Counted from the first letter of the stretch, positions 25,036 to 34,015 are shown. The stretch is 48,438 bases of DNA from Thermoguttaceae bacterium (GCA_028695965.1 JAQVHZ010000013.1:1-48438), one strand, 5' to 3'. Notes: generated from the letters alone by a model not told the origin. Numbers and translations: made by a program.

Positions 25036-26352
25036 TTATTCCGAAGCAGAAGACTCTGCTCCAAATTGAAACTCCTTCATAAAGTAGACCAACTCGTCCA
25101 CTTCTTCTGGCGAACGCTTCTCAGTAAAGGCAAAAAGAAGCCCGTCGTCAAGCTCAAATCCTCCAACGATTCCCCATTGGAGCAAATACTGATTCATCCC
25201 GTGAGGATCGTCAACCTTGACGGCAAATTCGTGCAAAAAGGGCGCTTCATGATGAAATTGGAAACCAACTTTTGCTAATTTGGCGCGCGCGTACTTCGCA
25301 ATGCGGTGCGAAGCGACTGCCGCTTTATACAATTCTTCCTGACTCATATATGCGAAGAACATCAGCGCTAACGTGGCGTCCAAAATCGCCCGAGAAGGAG
25401 AAAAGGAGCTTTTCCAAGCGTCTGATGCGTTTTCCGCCGTATGCAACAAAAAAGCGTTTTCAGAAACCTTGGTTAGGGAGTCCACTTCTCGAAGTAAATG
25501 TCGAGGAAGGCTGTATTCAAAATCTCTCGACGCCGCAATAGCGCCTAATCGCGGCTGACTAAAGTCCAACGGGCTCGCATACGGCAAGGAATCGGCGACA
25601 ACCAAATCGGCGCCCCATTCGCCCGGCGGTTTTAACGCTGACAACGCAATGAGTTCTACAGACATGATAACAAGAGCGCCCGCAGTTTTCGTCAAGGAGA
25701 CGATTTGAGAAAGGCGTTCAAGATTGCCATAAAAATTAGGGTACTGAACGACAACAGCTGCAACCTTTTCATCATTGAGGAAACGCGTCAAGGCGTCTAA
25801 ATCGACAAGCCCATTTTTCTCCGGAATAACGCGTAATTCAAAAAGACCGGCGTCGGCATATCGCTGTACTGCTTTAAGTTGATCGGGATTCAGCGTGCTT
25901 GGAAGCAAAAGAATCTTACGCTCCGTCGCCTCGGCGGCGAGCGAACATGCGCGAGCAAGAGGAGTTCCTCCGCAGTAGACTGACACGTCGACAACGTCCG
26001 TCTGCGTCAGGTTTGCAACGCGTTTTTGACACCTTACAAGCGCAGACAGAATCGTTCGCGTCCCCTCAGATGATTTCGCGCAGTACGCTGAATAAAAGTC
26101 TGTCTGAGCGGCCATGTTTTCGATCGCAATGGGAACAAAATGATCGTAACACCCCGCGCCTGTAAAAATCAAGCTGGAATCGCCGTCCTCAATCGAACGC
26201 AATAATTCCGCCAAGCGTCGGCTAACGCTAAAATTAGGAGGCCCGCAAGACTCCGGAAATTCTAAATGCAGGGTCTCTTCTGGCGCGTCAAGAAAAACGT
26301 CGTCGAACGCTAAAAGTCCCAACGTTTCTAGCGATTCCTCAGCAGATTCCAT
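25036..26352 (-). CDS. GcvPA-like protein (glycine decarboxylase P-protein, N-terminal-half family), divergent
   Basis: 438-aa member of the PLP fold-type I family that includes subunit 1 of two-subunit glycine dehydrogenase. The N-terminal half matches (FTGAGCYDHFVPIAIENMAA; SEGTRTILSALVRCQ; TDVVDVSVYCGGTPLARACS; VVVQYPNFYGNLE; GADLVVADSLPYASPLDF). Several signature segments are altered. The 'AYTPYQPE.SQGTL' region reads AYCAKSSEGTRTIL. The 'GGPY.G' segment reads SQPRLGAI. The usual 'RE.ATSNICT.QAL' segment is replaced by KSSFSPSRAILDATLALMFF. No gcvPB, gcvH or gcvT is nearby. It may be a true but fast-evolving GcvPA or a paralogue with a new role. A HAD phosphatase follows and a small tail-anchored protein precedes it. 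Confidence 0.7.
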   Translation of the reverse strand: MESAEESLETLGLLAFDDVFLDAPEETLHLEFPESCGPPNFSVSRRLAELLRSIEDGDSSLIFTGAGCYDHFVPIAIENMAAQTDFYSAYCAKSSEGTRTILSALVRCQKRVANLTQTDVVDVSVYCGGTPLARACSLAAEATERKILLLPSTLNPDQLKAVQRYADAGLFELRVIPEKNGLVDLDALTRFLNDEKVAAVVVQYPNFYGNLERLSQIVSLTKTAGALVIMSVELIALSALKPPGEWGADLVVADSLPYASPLDFSQPRLGAIAASRDFEYSLPRHLLREVDSLTKVSENAFLLHTAENASDAWKSSFSPSRAILDATLALMFFAYMSQEELYKAAVASHRIAKYARAKLAKVGFQFHHEAPFLHEFAVKVDDPHGMNQYLLQWGIVGGFELDDGLLFAFTEKRSPEEVDELVYFMKEFQFGAESSASE

Positions 26353-26394
26353 CTTGATCCGTTCTTTTTTCGCTCTTGTCGCAAGCCGCGGCTG

Positions 26395-26748
26395 TTAGGA
26401 AAGAAACTTGTACGCAACGTAGATTGCCGCCGCCGCTAAGACAAGCCAAATGAGTCGCGAAGCCCAACGTGATTTGTTCTGTTTGTACTGCACGCCGTTA
26501 GAAACATAAGGATAAACAGCGTTCACATAAAAACCTGCCTGCTTCAACTCGGCGGCGCTCAAATTTTCGCCCTCCTGCGCGCGCTCCAAAAGACCCGCCA
26601 AATAGTTCAGCTTCTCAACGACTCCTTTCGGCAGTCCTTTAGTCGACGTAAGAATCTTGTCTCGGAAATTCGAGCCCGTCGCGTCGAAATTATCGTCAAG
26701 AAAGGTTTCAATTCGTTCCATTTCCGTAATCAATTTTTTGGTGTTCAT
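26395..26748 (-). CDS. Small tail-anchored membrane protein, unknown function
   Basis: 117-aa protein: a predicted helical soluble part (KKLITEMERIETFLDDNFDA; KGVVEKLNYLAGLLERAQEG), a short linker, and one C-terminal hydrophobic segment (LIWLVLAAAAIYVAYKFL) with almost nothing after it, so it should be anchored facing the cytoplasm. The second of two adjacent Met codons is preferred because AGGAG is then six bases upstream. It lies 42 bases upstream of the GcvPA-like gene and could share its transcript. No family recognised. Confidence 0.7.
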   Translation of the reverse strand: MNTKKLITEMERIETFLDDNFDATGSNFRDKILTSTKGLPKGVVEKLNYLAGLLERAQEGENLSAAELKQAGFYVNAVYPYVSNGVQYKQNKSRWASRLIWLVLAAAAIYVAYKFLS

Positions 26749-26787
26749 CATTAACTCCTAAGACGCCGACCATTTTCAGCGGGAAAG

Positions 26788-26824
26788 CGCGGGGCGTTGT
26801 TTGACGCAGGATATGCGCCCCGCG
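26788..26824 (-). terminator. GC-rich hairpin downstream of the BNR-4 gene
   Basis: CGCGGGGCG and CGCCCCGCG pair over nine bases with a 19-base loop, 40 bases beyond the BNR-4 gene stop on the minus strand. The tail (CTTTCCC) is a poor U-tract, so termination may be inefficient or Rho-assisted. Confidence 0.5.
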
Positions 26825-26864
26825 AGGAAAAGAAAGGACAAAACGTTATGCAGACGGATGTTCA

Positions 26865-28232
26865 TCAGTTGCGCTCGAATTTAAAAACGCGGAACGTCGT
26901 CGGCTGAGGCGGTTCGCCAGGTATAGGCCTGTCGCGATTAACGTTCGGTACTTCCCAGCGGAAGACCCAACGTTCGCCGCAGACGTCGTGAACTGCAGAA
27001 CGCGCGTGGAGCCGCTCGTCGTCAGTTTCAACTTTATTTAGCGCAATCGAATCGTCGGCGCTGTATTCGGGCCGAGGCCGGGCGCTTGGTTTTGGCGGCG
27101 CCTCGCAAGGCAACAGCGTTTTAGCGTCTAGATAAGTAACGCCCGACTTCTTATTAGAAACCTGCGTCCACGAGACGGCTAATTTATCGTCAGAAACAAC
27201 CCTTGCGCCGCTCATGTTGAGTTCGCTGGGCAACGATCCGCCCCCTGAAAAATTCCAAACGAAATCCCAATCGGTAGCCGGGACTTTACGCCATCCGTCC
27301 TCTTCAAGACGAGCGTTCCAAATCTGCAAACAGCCTCTTTCGTCGTATTTAGTATATGTTAGCAGGACGCGATTCTCTTGGTCGAACGTCAACCAGACGC
27401 GCGAGTTTAGAATACCGCCCTCTGCAGGCACGGGGTCGACTATCTCGCCCGTCTCGATCATAATTGGCAATTCATAGGGTTCGCCGGTCGACTTCTCCCA
27501 ATGAATCAAATCTGGAGAACGCGCGTATGACAGATCGTGATTAGTCGCGGCGTCCGGAGTGTCGCGCCAGACCCAGCAAACGTGGAAATACCCGTCCGCG
27601 CCGAGAGTTGGACCGACAAAATACGCGTTCATGGCGCCTTGTCCGTCAAAAAGAGGCTTTTCGAGAAGTCGGCTCCATGTCTGCGTCGATTCGTCGTAAA
27701 CGTTCCAAATTTGATTGCCGTTTCCACTCGACCCGTCGCGATACGTGAAAATAAGACGCTCGTTCTTATCGCGCATAAACGAAGGATAGGTGCATCTATT
27801 CTCATGATCGCCAACCATCGACTTTACTTGTTCAAGCGATTCAACGTCGTTTGGCGTTGTCGCGCGAAAATAGATTAGCGGACACGCGTGCATATTCCCC
27901 GAGACGTGAAGAATGTCGTCATTGTCAAATGCCATCGCAATGTAATTGTGCGAATCCGAACCAATCTTTGTAGGAAGCTTTTTAAGTTCCCACTTGTCGG
28001 AATCGTACGCGCGGCGACCGATCGTCATCGAACGGTCGTAGGAATAAAACCCAACATACATCGCGTCTTGACGAGGCACAAACGCAAACCCAACGGTTAC
28101 GCCGTTCCAGACGTCGGAAATGTCCTCGCGCTCGCGAAGTTTCCAAGTTGGCGTCGTCTCGTCTTGCGCCCATGCGGCGGCGCCAATAAAAACCAACAAC
28201 GCGCTAAACGCTGCAAAAAGTTTCCTCAACAT
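26865..28232 (-). CDS. Secreted BNR-4 beta-propeller protein, ulvan-lyase (PL24/PL25)-like
   Basis: 455-aa exported protein; the signal peptide ends at about residue 22 (GAAAWA-QDE). The mature part is a predicted seven-bladed propeller of the BNR-4 group. Diagnostic segments are SDSHNYIAMAFDNDDILHVS with His95, GNMHACPLIYFR, CTYPSFMRDKNERLIFTYRD, and DGYFHVCWVWRDTP. In ulvan lyases of PL24/PL25 the equivalent His in 'HNY' and a downstream Arg/Tyr take part in catalysis, so a lyase acting on a uronic-acid polysaccharide is a reasonable guess; related proteins of unknown function also exist. It is the last of three secreted proteins on this strand (27 bases after the lactonase). Confidence 0.75.
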   Translation of the reverse strand: MLRKLFAAFSALLVFIGAAAWAQDETTPTWKLREREDISDVWNGVTVGFAFVPRQDAMYVGFYSYDRSMTIGRRAYDSDKWELKKLPTKIGSDSHNYIAMAFDNDDILHVSGNMHACPLIYFRATTPNDVESLEQVKSMVGDHENRCTYPSFMRDKNERLIFTYRDGSSGNGNQIWNVYDESTQTWSRLLEKPLFDGQGAMNAYFVGPTLGADGYFHVCWVWRDTPDAATNHDLSYARSPDLIHWEKSTGEPYELPIMIETGEIVDPVPAEGGILNSRVWLTFDQENRVLLTYTKYDERGCLQIWNARLEEDGWRKVPATDWDFVWNFSGGGSLPSELNMSGARVVSDDKLAVSWTQVSNKKSGVTYLDAKTLLPCEAPPKPSARPRPEYSADDSIALNKVETDDERLHARSAVHDVCGERWVFRWEVPNVNRDRPIPGEPPQPTTFRVFKFERN

Positions 28233-28258
28233 ATTTTCACTCTCGGTAATATTTCAGG

Positions 28259-29545
28259 TTATTTCTTTTGCGGAACAAATCCGCCGGCAATGGCCCAAGC
28301 GATACGCGTGGGTTCCTCGTTAGTTAGAGTCAGAACTCCGCTTTCTGGGTCGATCGAATATACGAAAATAGAACCCGATTTCTTATTGCTTACAATAATG
28401 TACTTGTTCGTCGGATCGACGGTCATATAACGCGGGAAAGCGCCGTTCGTGGAAATGCGCTGCAAAAGAGGAAATTCTGCGGAAGCGCCCGTCATGAGGT
28501 CCGTCGCGTCAAAGACAACGATGGTATTTTGACCGCGGTTCGTCGCATAAACGATCGTCTTGCCATTCGGCAATTTTACCGCTTCGATCGCGGCAGTCTT
28601 GTTTCCATAAAGATGCGTCTCGCCGTCGACGAGCGACTCCTCGTCAGTCAAACCTTTGCGAAACTCCTCTTCGATTGTCGACCATGTGCCCAAGCAATCG
28701 CTCTTACCAGCAGAAAAATCAAGTCGGAAAACGGACAACGTGGAATCGAGTTCATTGATCGAAAAAACGAAGAGCGCTCCTGAGTCGTCAGCAGCAAAAG
28801 CAAGATGACGAGGCCCAGCCCCGGCTGGCGTCGCAAGGTAGGGAATCTCGGGATCTTCTGTAAGTTCGCCAGTCTCTTCGTCAAGTTGCGCTACGTAAAT
28901 TCTATCGGAACCAAGATCTGCCATATAGACTCGGCAAATACCATTCGTTTCGATAAAATAAGACGCATGTCCATAGGGATGATTTTGACGTCTTTTCACA
29001 GGGCCGGAGCCGTCTCGGTAATACTTCGCTGTTACTTTGTCGATGGAGCCGTCGGCTTTCAAGCTTAAAACGGAAAAATCGCCGCTCGAATAATTAGCCG
29101 CATTCAAGAACTTTCCATCAGCGCGAACAGTGGTGTGGCACACGCCGTCGCCAGTCGTGGGAACGCCGTTGATTAAAGTAAGATCGCCCGTCTTCGGATC
29201 AATCTTGCACGCGTAAGCGTTCGCCCAGCCGTCTCTGGGATTGACGGAACCGACAAAATAAAGAAGGTCTTTTTCAGGAAGCGTTGCAATATACCCGGAA
29301 GAAGCGGCTTTCAGCGCTAAGCGAACGTCCGAAATTGCTCCGGTCGACGCGTCAAATTTACCAACGTAAATTCCTTCCGAACGGGGAGTCCCCGCTTCGT
29401 CCTGTTCTGGCGTCGTCGGTCCCGTAGACGTGCCAAAGTAGACCCAATAATCGTTCGTTTCCGCTGAAAACGCCATTGAGACACACAGGCAAACGACAAC
29501 AAAAGCGCAAAACAAACGAGGTGCAAGTTCAAATTTTGATTTCAT
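28259..29545 (-). CDS. Secreted lactonase, YkgB/6-phosphogluconolactonase-like beta-propeller
   Basis: 428-aa protein with signal peptide (ends VSMAFSAE) and a seven-bladed lactonase propeller. Typical repeats are YWVYFGTSTG...EGIYVGKFDASTGAIS, SSGYIATLPEKDLLYFVG, TVRADGKFLNAANYSSGDFS, GAGPRHLAFAADDSGALFVF and GAFPRYMTVDPTNKYIIVSN. Cytoplasmic relatives hydrolyse 6-phosphogluconolactone. Because this copy is exported, a sugar lactone or a related non-phosphorylated substrate is more likely; the neighbouring FAD oxidoreductase and Gfo/Idh proteins could in principle generate lactones. AGGAG lies before the ATG. It sits between the esterase and BNR-4 genes. Confidence 0.85.
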   Translation of the reverse strand: MKSKFELAPRLFCAFVVVCLCVSMAFSAETNDYWVYFGTSTGPTTPEQDEAGTPRSEGIYVGKFDASTGAISDVRLALKAASSGYIATLPEKDLLYFVGSVNPRDGWANAYACKIDPKTGDLTLINGVPTTGDGVCHTTVRADGKFLNAANYSSGDFSVLSLKADGSIDKVTAKYYRDGSGPVKRRQNHPYGHASYFIETNGICRVYMADLGSDRIYVAQLDEETGELTEDPEIPYLATPAGAGPRHLAFAADDSGALFVFSINELDSTLSVFRLDFSAGKSDCLGTWSTIEEEFRKGLTDEESLVDGETHLYGNKTAAIEAVKLPNGKTIVYATNRGQNTIVVFDATDLMTGASAEFPLLQRISTNGAFPRYMTVDPTNKYIIVSNKKSGSIFVYSIDPESGVLTLTNEEPTRIAWAIAGGFVPQKK

Positions 29546-29660
29546 TAAATTCTCCTAACAAAATGAAGGGACGGACGTTGCCAATACCTATAATAACCGA
29601 TTTAACAAATCTTCAAACTATAGATTTGAAAGTGAACGCTCTCTCTGCGTTTGCGTTCCA

Positions 29661-30950
29661 TTAACGCTTTAATATTAGGACGCAGGCGTCAGAGGTTATC
29701 GTTAAACTTGGAATCGTAACAAGTCCGCGTTTATCCGCTTGTACCTTTCCTGAACGCTCTCCAAAGGACCATGAAATCGTCTCGTGTGGCGCTGCGACAA
29801 ACTCCTGGAGCCGACGAAGCGACACGTCTGCGGTCGATTCCGTCGGAATTGTGAAAATCTTCGATTTCAATTCGTCGTTTGTCGCTAAACGAAGGACTAT
29901 TTCAAATCGATCCGGCATATCGACCTCATTCGTCCAACGGAAATACGCCCCTCGTTGTCCTGCGGGCGCTTCGGGCGACTTTTCGGGCCATGGACAAGGA
30001 TCGTCGGTCGTTGCCGAAGTAAAAACGGGGTAAGCCTCGTCTTTGCGGACAGAAAGCCAGTCGAACGTGTTGAAGAGATCGTTAACAACCGCTACTTTTT
30101 CGCCCCGATTCTCATGACCAAAATTCCCCCAATAAGCGATATACGAATATTTGCGCTTCTCCACTCCGTCAAAGAAATACTCGTGATAATCGGACCACTG
30201 ATCGTTAGGCGCGGAATAATCCAGACAGACCGGCGGGTCGGGCATACCTTCCGGCTCGGTTTCCTCCCCAAGTTGAAGTCGGTCGTAAGCGTGCCATATG
30301 CCGGCAGGCACATTTGCCTTAATTGCCGCAAAAACGTCTCCATGGCGCATACCGATTCCAAGCGTTCCGCTGCCGCCCATGGAGTTGCCGCAAAGATAAA
30401 CGCGATTAGGATCAATTTTGTACGTCTCAATAACCCACGCAATTTCTGCAAGAATTCGCTTTTCAACAGGCAAAAGCTCCGACGTCGCTTTCTCCGCATA
30501 TTCCGGCGTAATTTCGGCGTTCAGCGCAGGGCGACCGCCGTACCACCAATCAGTACTGCGATTGCCGCCGCAATCGGGAAACATACCGTAAAAACCTTCC
30601 GGAATCGCATAGATATTGCGAACGTCTGGATTTGCCTGACGCCACTCGAATTCCTCTTCGCCAGATCCGCCTGCTGAATGAAGAGCGACGTACAGCGGAC
30701 GCCCTTCAGCGTGACCGTCCTTGGGTTCTGCAACATAAAAATAATCGGTCTGCTCAGGATTCTTCGCGCCCCAGCACGGAAGCGTCTTATGCTCAAACCG
30801 GACAACTTTCGTTCCTCGGTAGTCGTAATCGCCAACTTTTTTCGGGTCAAGCCTTTCTTGTGCAAAAGCCCCAAGACCGATCAGACACGCGAGAGCTGCG
30901 CCTACGAAGACTCGACAAGAGCGCGCGTTGAATCTCTTTTGCCGTTTCAC
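29661..30950 (-). CDS. Secreted alpha/beta-hydrolase (esterase/PHB-depolymerase-like)
   Basis: 429-aa exported hydrolase, signal peptide to about residue 30 (GLGAFA-QE). The nucleophile elbow is CGNSMGGSGTLG, preceded by the helix region WVIETYKIDPNRVYL typical of feruloyl/acetyl-esterase and PHB-depolymerase-like enzymes. LYVALHSAGGSGEEEFEW forms the oxyanion region. The candidate catalytic His is in WGNFGHENRGE. The C-terminal 100 residues form a small beta domain of unknown function. The start is GTG at 30950 with GGAG eight bases upstream; the preceding in-frame codon region contains a stop. First gene of the leftward trio, divergent from the FAD oxidoreductase. Confidence 0.8.
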   Translation of the reverse strand: MKRQKRFNARSCRVFVGAALACLIGLGAFAQERLDPKKVGDYDYRGTKVVRFEHKTLPCWGAKNPEQTDYFYVAEPKDGHAEGRPLYVALHSAGGSGEEEFEWRQANPDVRNIYAIPEGFYGMFPDCGGNRSTDWWYGGRPALNAEITPEYAEKATSELLPVEKRILAEIAWVIETYKIDPNRVYLCGNSMGGSGTLGIGMRHGDVFAAIKANVPAGIWHAYDRLQLGEETEPEGMPDPPVCLDYSAPNDQWSDYHEYFFDGVEKRKYSYIAYWGNFGHENRGEKVAVVNDLFNTFDWLSVRKDEAYPVFTSATTDDPCPWPEKSPEAPAGQRGAYFRWTNEVDMPDRFEIVLRLATNDELKSKIFTIPTESTADVSLRRLQEFVAAPHETISWSFGERSGKVQADKRGLVTIPSLTITSDACVLILKR

Positions 30951-31405
30951 TTTTCATTCTCCATGTTTCTAAACGCACCAACAGGCAACTGCTGTCCAAT
31001 ATACCAAGACGCGAGCTGTAATTCAACAGAAAAGCTCCCCACATACGCGCTTTTTTCTGCAATTGTTAACGTTCAAATAGAAAGACGACGCCTTTAACCC
31101 TCTTGAAAGATCAAACGCCAATAATGTTACTTGCTTTTTAACACTCCGATGAGCCATAAATACAAAAACTCACATTAGTCGTCGTATGTTCTCTGTCGCA
31201 ACCCCTAGAGCTCCAATAGTCTGTGTAGACAAAGGATATTACAAAGCGTTTTGGCAGATAAAACAGCAAGGCGAGTTAGGTTTTAAAAACCATTGTCAAC
31301 TTCTTTTTCAACAGACGCGCTTGCTAGGCGTTCGTGAATTAACATGAATTAATGCGTCCGTCATTAAAAGATTTTATGCGCGTGCAGCTCCAAAAAATCT
31401 TTTTG
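30951..31405. other. Divergent intergenic region
   Basis: About 450 bases without a gene, relatively A/T-rich. It serves the leftward esterase-lactonase-BNR trio and the rightward FAD oxidoreductase. TTGACAATG occurs at 31406 on the plus strand, and its reverse complement CATTGTCAA occurs near 31290. A hairpin with T-run is described separately. No confident promoter was found for the leftward genes. Confidence 0.5.
31367..31404 (+). terminator. Hairpin with T-run directly before the FAD-oxidoreductase promoter
   Basis: AAAGATTTT (31367-31375) pairs with AAAATCTTT (31394-31402), and T continues to 31404. It resembles a weak A/T-rich terminator on the plus strand, although no annotated gene ends upstream on that strand. 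Confidence 0.35.
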
Positions 31406-31434
31406 TTGACAATGAAATTAAACTGTGGTACCTT
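31406..31434 (+). promoter_or_regulatory. Sigma-70-type promoter for the FAD oxidoreductase gene
   Basis: TTGACA (31406-31411), 17-base spacer, TACCTT (31429-31434). Transcription would start about 60 bases before the ATG at 31503. The consensus -35 and exact spacing make it one of the best promoters in the window. Confidence 0.65.
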
Positions 31435-31502
31435 TAATTTGTTGCGAACGAACGTTAGTCGTTCAAATAAACGAAGTCTGCCTTAACAAGAAAGAAATCA
31501 TT

Positions 31503-33608
31503 ATGAAGAGAAGACTTGTTTCGATTGTCGCGGCGTTTTTTGTTGCGACAGCCATTATCGCGCCAAATGCTAAATCTGCTGAAGTAGGTTCCTATGACGT
31601 GGTTGTTTACGGCGGAACTTGCGCGGCGGTAACTTCTGCGGTTCAGGTAAAGAAGATGGGAAAAACCGTCGTTGTTGTCTCGCCGGATAGGCGTCTTGGC
31701 GGGCTGTCGAGCGGCGGTCTTGGAGCTACCGACTCCGGTAATCGCGCTGTCGTTGGAGGACTCTCGCGAGAGTTCTACCACCGTCTCTGGAAGTACTACC
31801 AAAACGAAGAGGCATGGACGTTCCAACCTATGCCAAAACAGGACGGCATTCCAGGACAAGGCGGACGCGGAATAGATAACGACACGCAAACGATGTGGGT
31901 CTTCGAACCAAGCGTCGCTGAAAAGATTTTTGAAGACTTTATTGCCGAATACGATATTCCTGTATACAAATCGGAACGGCTCGACCGGGAAAATGGCGTC
32001 GTTAAAGAAGGCGTTACTATTCGTTCTATCACCACGCTGTCTGGAAAAACCTTCGCAGGTAAAACCTTCATCGACGCCACCTATGAAGGCGACTTGATGG
32101 CGGCCGCCGGAGTCTCGTTCCGAACGGGACGCGAGGCTAATACAGAATTTGGCGAAACGCTGAACGGCGTCCAAGTCGGACGCGCGATCTATCACCAATT
32201 TGAAGGCTTTGTAGATCCTTACATTGAACGCGGCAATCCCGAAAGCGGACTCCTGCCGATGGTCCACGAAAAGATCAACGGCGAAGACGGCGAAGGGGAC
32301 GACTTCATTCAAGCGTACAACATTCGTATGTGTCTGACGAACGACCCAAGAAATATGGTCAAAATCGAAAAGCCCGAAAACTATAACGAGCTCGATTACG
32401 AAATTCTTCTCCGTTCCATTGAAGCAGGTCAAACTGTCTTCACGACCTTCTCGCCAATGCCAAACCACAAGACCGACTCAAACAACAATAAAGCGGTCTC
32501 CACCGACTACATCGGCGGTAATTATGACTATCCCAACGGGTCCTACGAGCAACGCGATGAAATTTACGAAAAGCATCGCGTATGGCAACAAGGCCTGCTT
32601 TGGACCCTGCAAAATCACCCGCGCGTTCCTGAAAATATTCGTAACGAACATCTCAAGTGGGGACTCGCAAAAGACGAATTCACTGACAACGGCAACTGGT
32701 CGCCTCAACTTTACGTTCGCGAAGCGCGTCGTATGGCAAGCGATTTCGTTGTCTCCGAACGTCATCTGCGTTATCTCGAAGAGACTCCGCGATCCGTTGG
32801 AATGGGCTCCTACAACATGGACTCCCATAATATCCAACGGTATGTTGCCGTCGACGAAGAAGGACGCAAGACTGTTCGCAATGAGGGCGACGTTCAAGTC
32901 AACCCAGGCGGTCCCTATCCGATCGACTACGGCGGGATTATTCCCAAGAAAGAAGAATGCGATAACTTGCTCGTTCCCGTCTGCGTCAGCTGCACTCATA
33001 TCGCGTTCGGTTCTATCCGAATGGAACCGGTCTTTATGGTACTCGGTCAAAGCGCCGCGACTGCCGCTTGCCTTGCGCAAGACGCTGGCGTCGCGCCACA
33101 AGATCTTGATTACGCTGTTCTAGAAAAACAACTTCTCGAAGACGGACAAGTCCTCGAATACTATGTTGCCCGTCCGAGCGTTTCCTCTAAAAAGCTTTCG
33201 GGAGTCGTCATCGACTCCGACGCCGCTAAAATCAACGGAGAATGGGTTTTTGGCAACGTTGTGCCTAAATTCGTCGACTCCGGATATATTCACGACGACA
33301 ACACAAATAAAGACGAAAAGTCGGTCGTCTTCGAGTTCACAGATCTTGAGCCAGGCGTCTACGATTGCCGAGTCTCCTATTCTATTCATTCGAATCGTGC
33401 GACAAACGTTCCTGTCGTTGCAGAAACCTCGTTGATGAGAATTGAACAATCTGTCAATCAAAAGCTCGAACCTTCCTTCGACGGGCTCTTTACCTCTATC
33501 GGACAGATTAGAGTTGGCGACGACGGTAAGGCCGCCGTTATCATTTCTGCAAAGGGAACGGACGGACACGTCATTGTCGACGCCGCTCAAATGACGCCTG
33601 TAAAATAA
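31503..33608 (+). CDS. Secreted FAD-dependent oxidoreductase with golvesin-like C-terminal domain
   Basis: 701-aa exported flavoprotein. Signal peptide at residues 1-24 (MKRRLVSIVAAFFVATAIIA, then PNAKSAE). The FAD_oxidored domain starts with SYDVVVYGGTCAAVTSAVQV, a variant of the dinucleotide fold, followed by RRLGGLSSGGLGATDSG and the flavin-binding FIDATYEGDLMAAAGVSF. The last 135 residues resemble the golvesin/xanthan-lyase C-terminal beta domain (GEWVFGNVVPKFVDSGYIHD; YDCRVSYSIHSNRATNVPV; GTDGHVIVDAAQMTPVK). The substrate is probably a sugar or polysaccharide but is not known. I place the start at ATG 31503, not the upstream possible start, because it opens the signal peptide and lies downstream of the promoter; AAGAAAG is a weak ribosome-binding site. 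It leads the rightward set. Confidence 0.85.
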   Translation: MKRRLVSIVAAFFVATAIIAPNAKSAEVGSYDVVVYGGTCAAVTSAVQVKKMGKTVVVVSPDRRLGGLSSGGLGATDSGNRAVVGGLSREFYHRLWKYYQNEEAWTFQPMPKQDGIPGQGGRGIDNDTQTMWVFEPSVAEKIFEDFIAEYDIPVYKSERLDRENGVVKEGVTIRSITTLSGKTFAGKTFIDATYEGDLMAAAGVSFRTGREANTEFGETLNGVQVGRAIYHQFEGFVDPYIERGNPESGLLPMVHEKINGEDGEGDDFIQAYNIRMCLTNDPRNMVKIEKPENYNELDYEILLRSIEAGQTVFTTFSPMPNHKTDSNNNKAVSTDYIGGNYDYPNGSYEQRDEIYEKHRVWQQGLLWTLQNHPRVPENIRNEHLKWGLAKDEFTDNGNWSPQLYVREARRMASDFVVSERHLRYLEETPRSVGMGSYNMDSHNIQRYVAVDEEGRKTVRNEGDVQVNPGGPYPIDYGGIIPKKEECDNLLVPVCVSCTHIAFGSIRMEPVFMVLGQSAATAACLAQDAGVAPQDLDYAVLEKQLLEDGQVLEYYVARPSVSSKKLSGVVIDSDAAKINGEWVFGNVVPKFVDSGYIHDDNTNKDEKSVVFEFTDLEPGVYDCRVSYSIHSNRATNVPVVAETSLMRIEQSVNQKLEPSFDGLFTSIGQIRVGDDGKAAVIISAKGTDGHVIVDAAQMTPVK

Positions 33609-33667
33609 TCTAGAGCCTGGTTTAATACCGCCAAATAGTTTCAACATCACGCCGGATTTCGGCGGTA

Positions 33668-33701
33668 AGGCGACAGAAATTCCTTCTGTCGCCTATTTTT
33701 T
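33668..33701 (+). terminator. Rho-independent terminator
   Basis: AGGCGACAGAA pairs perfectly with TTCTGTCGCCT over 11 bases, loop ATTCC, then A and six T. It lies 60 bases after the FAD oxidoreductase stop, so the following oxidoreductase genes need their own promoter. Confidence 0.92.
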
Positions 33702-33986
33702 ACTTGCGATTGTTGACGTCTCATGACGTTGAGTTCAGAAGCAAGCAAACGATCCAGCGCAGCGGTTGGTTTTTGTTCAAAATGTTGTGTCCAAGGACCT
33801 ATCTTCGTAAAACCAGACGTTTTCCTCTCTTCTGCTCCGATGACAAAATTGCAACAATAAAGACTTTCTATGCAGATATCGTCGCCATTGCGTCATGACA
33901 CGCCAAATATTCGCAAACTGCCTCGCTGATAGTTTTTGCTAGTTTTTATAAAAACGGTGAAAAAACGCCTTTTCTTTCTTCGCGAC
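33702..33986. other. Intergenic stretch, nothing recognised
   Basis: Between the terminator above and the promoter below. A 64-codon open frame (33704-33898) has no ribosome-binding site and no recognisable features. I see no gene, repeat or RNA here. Confidence 0.4.
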
Positions 33987-34015
33987 TTGATTTTCAAAAA
34001 ACGCTCAAGTACAAT
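33987..34015 (+). promoter_or_regulatory. Sigma-70-type promoter for the Gfo/Idh/MocA pair
   Basis: TTGATT (33987-33992), 17-base spacer, TACAAT (34010-34015), about 65 bases before the first ATG. It has the same spacing as the promoters at 5685 and 31406. Confidence 0.65.

Noticed and set aside
31455-32468. 337-codon minus-strand frame opposite the FAD oxidoreductase; similar long antisense frames opposite the Gfo/Idh genes (35444-36493)
   Set aside because: They arise from the codon bias of the sense genes, have no recognisable domains and cross well-supported proteins.
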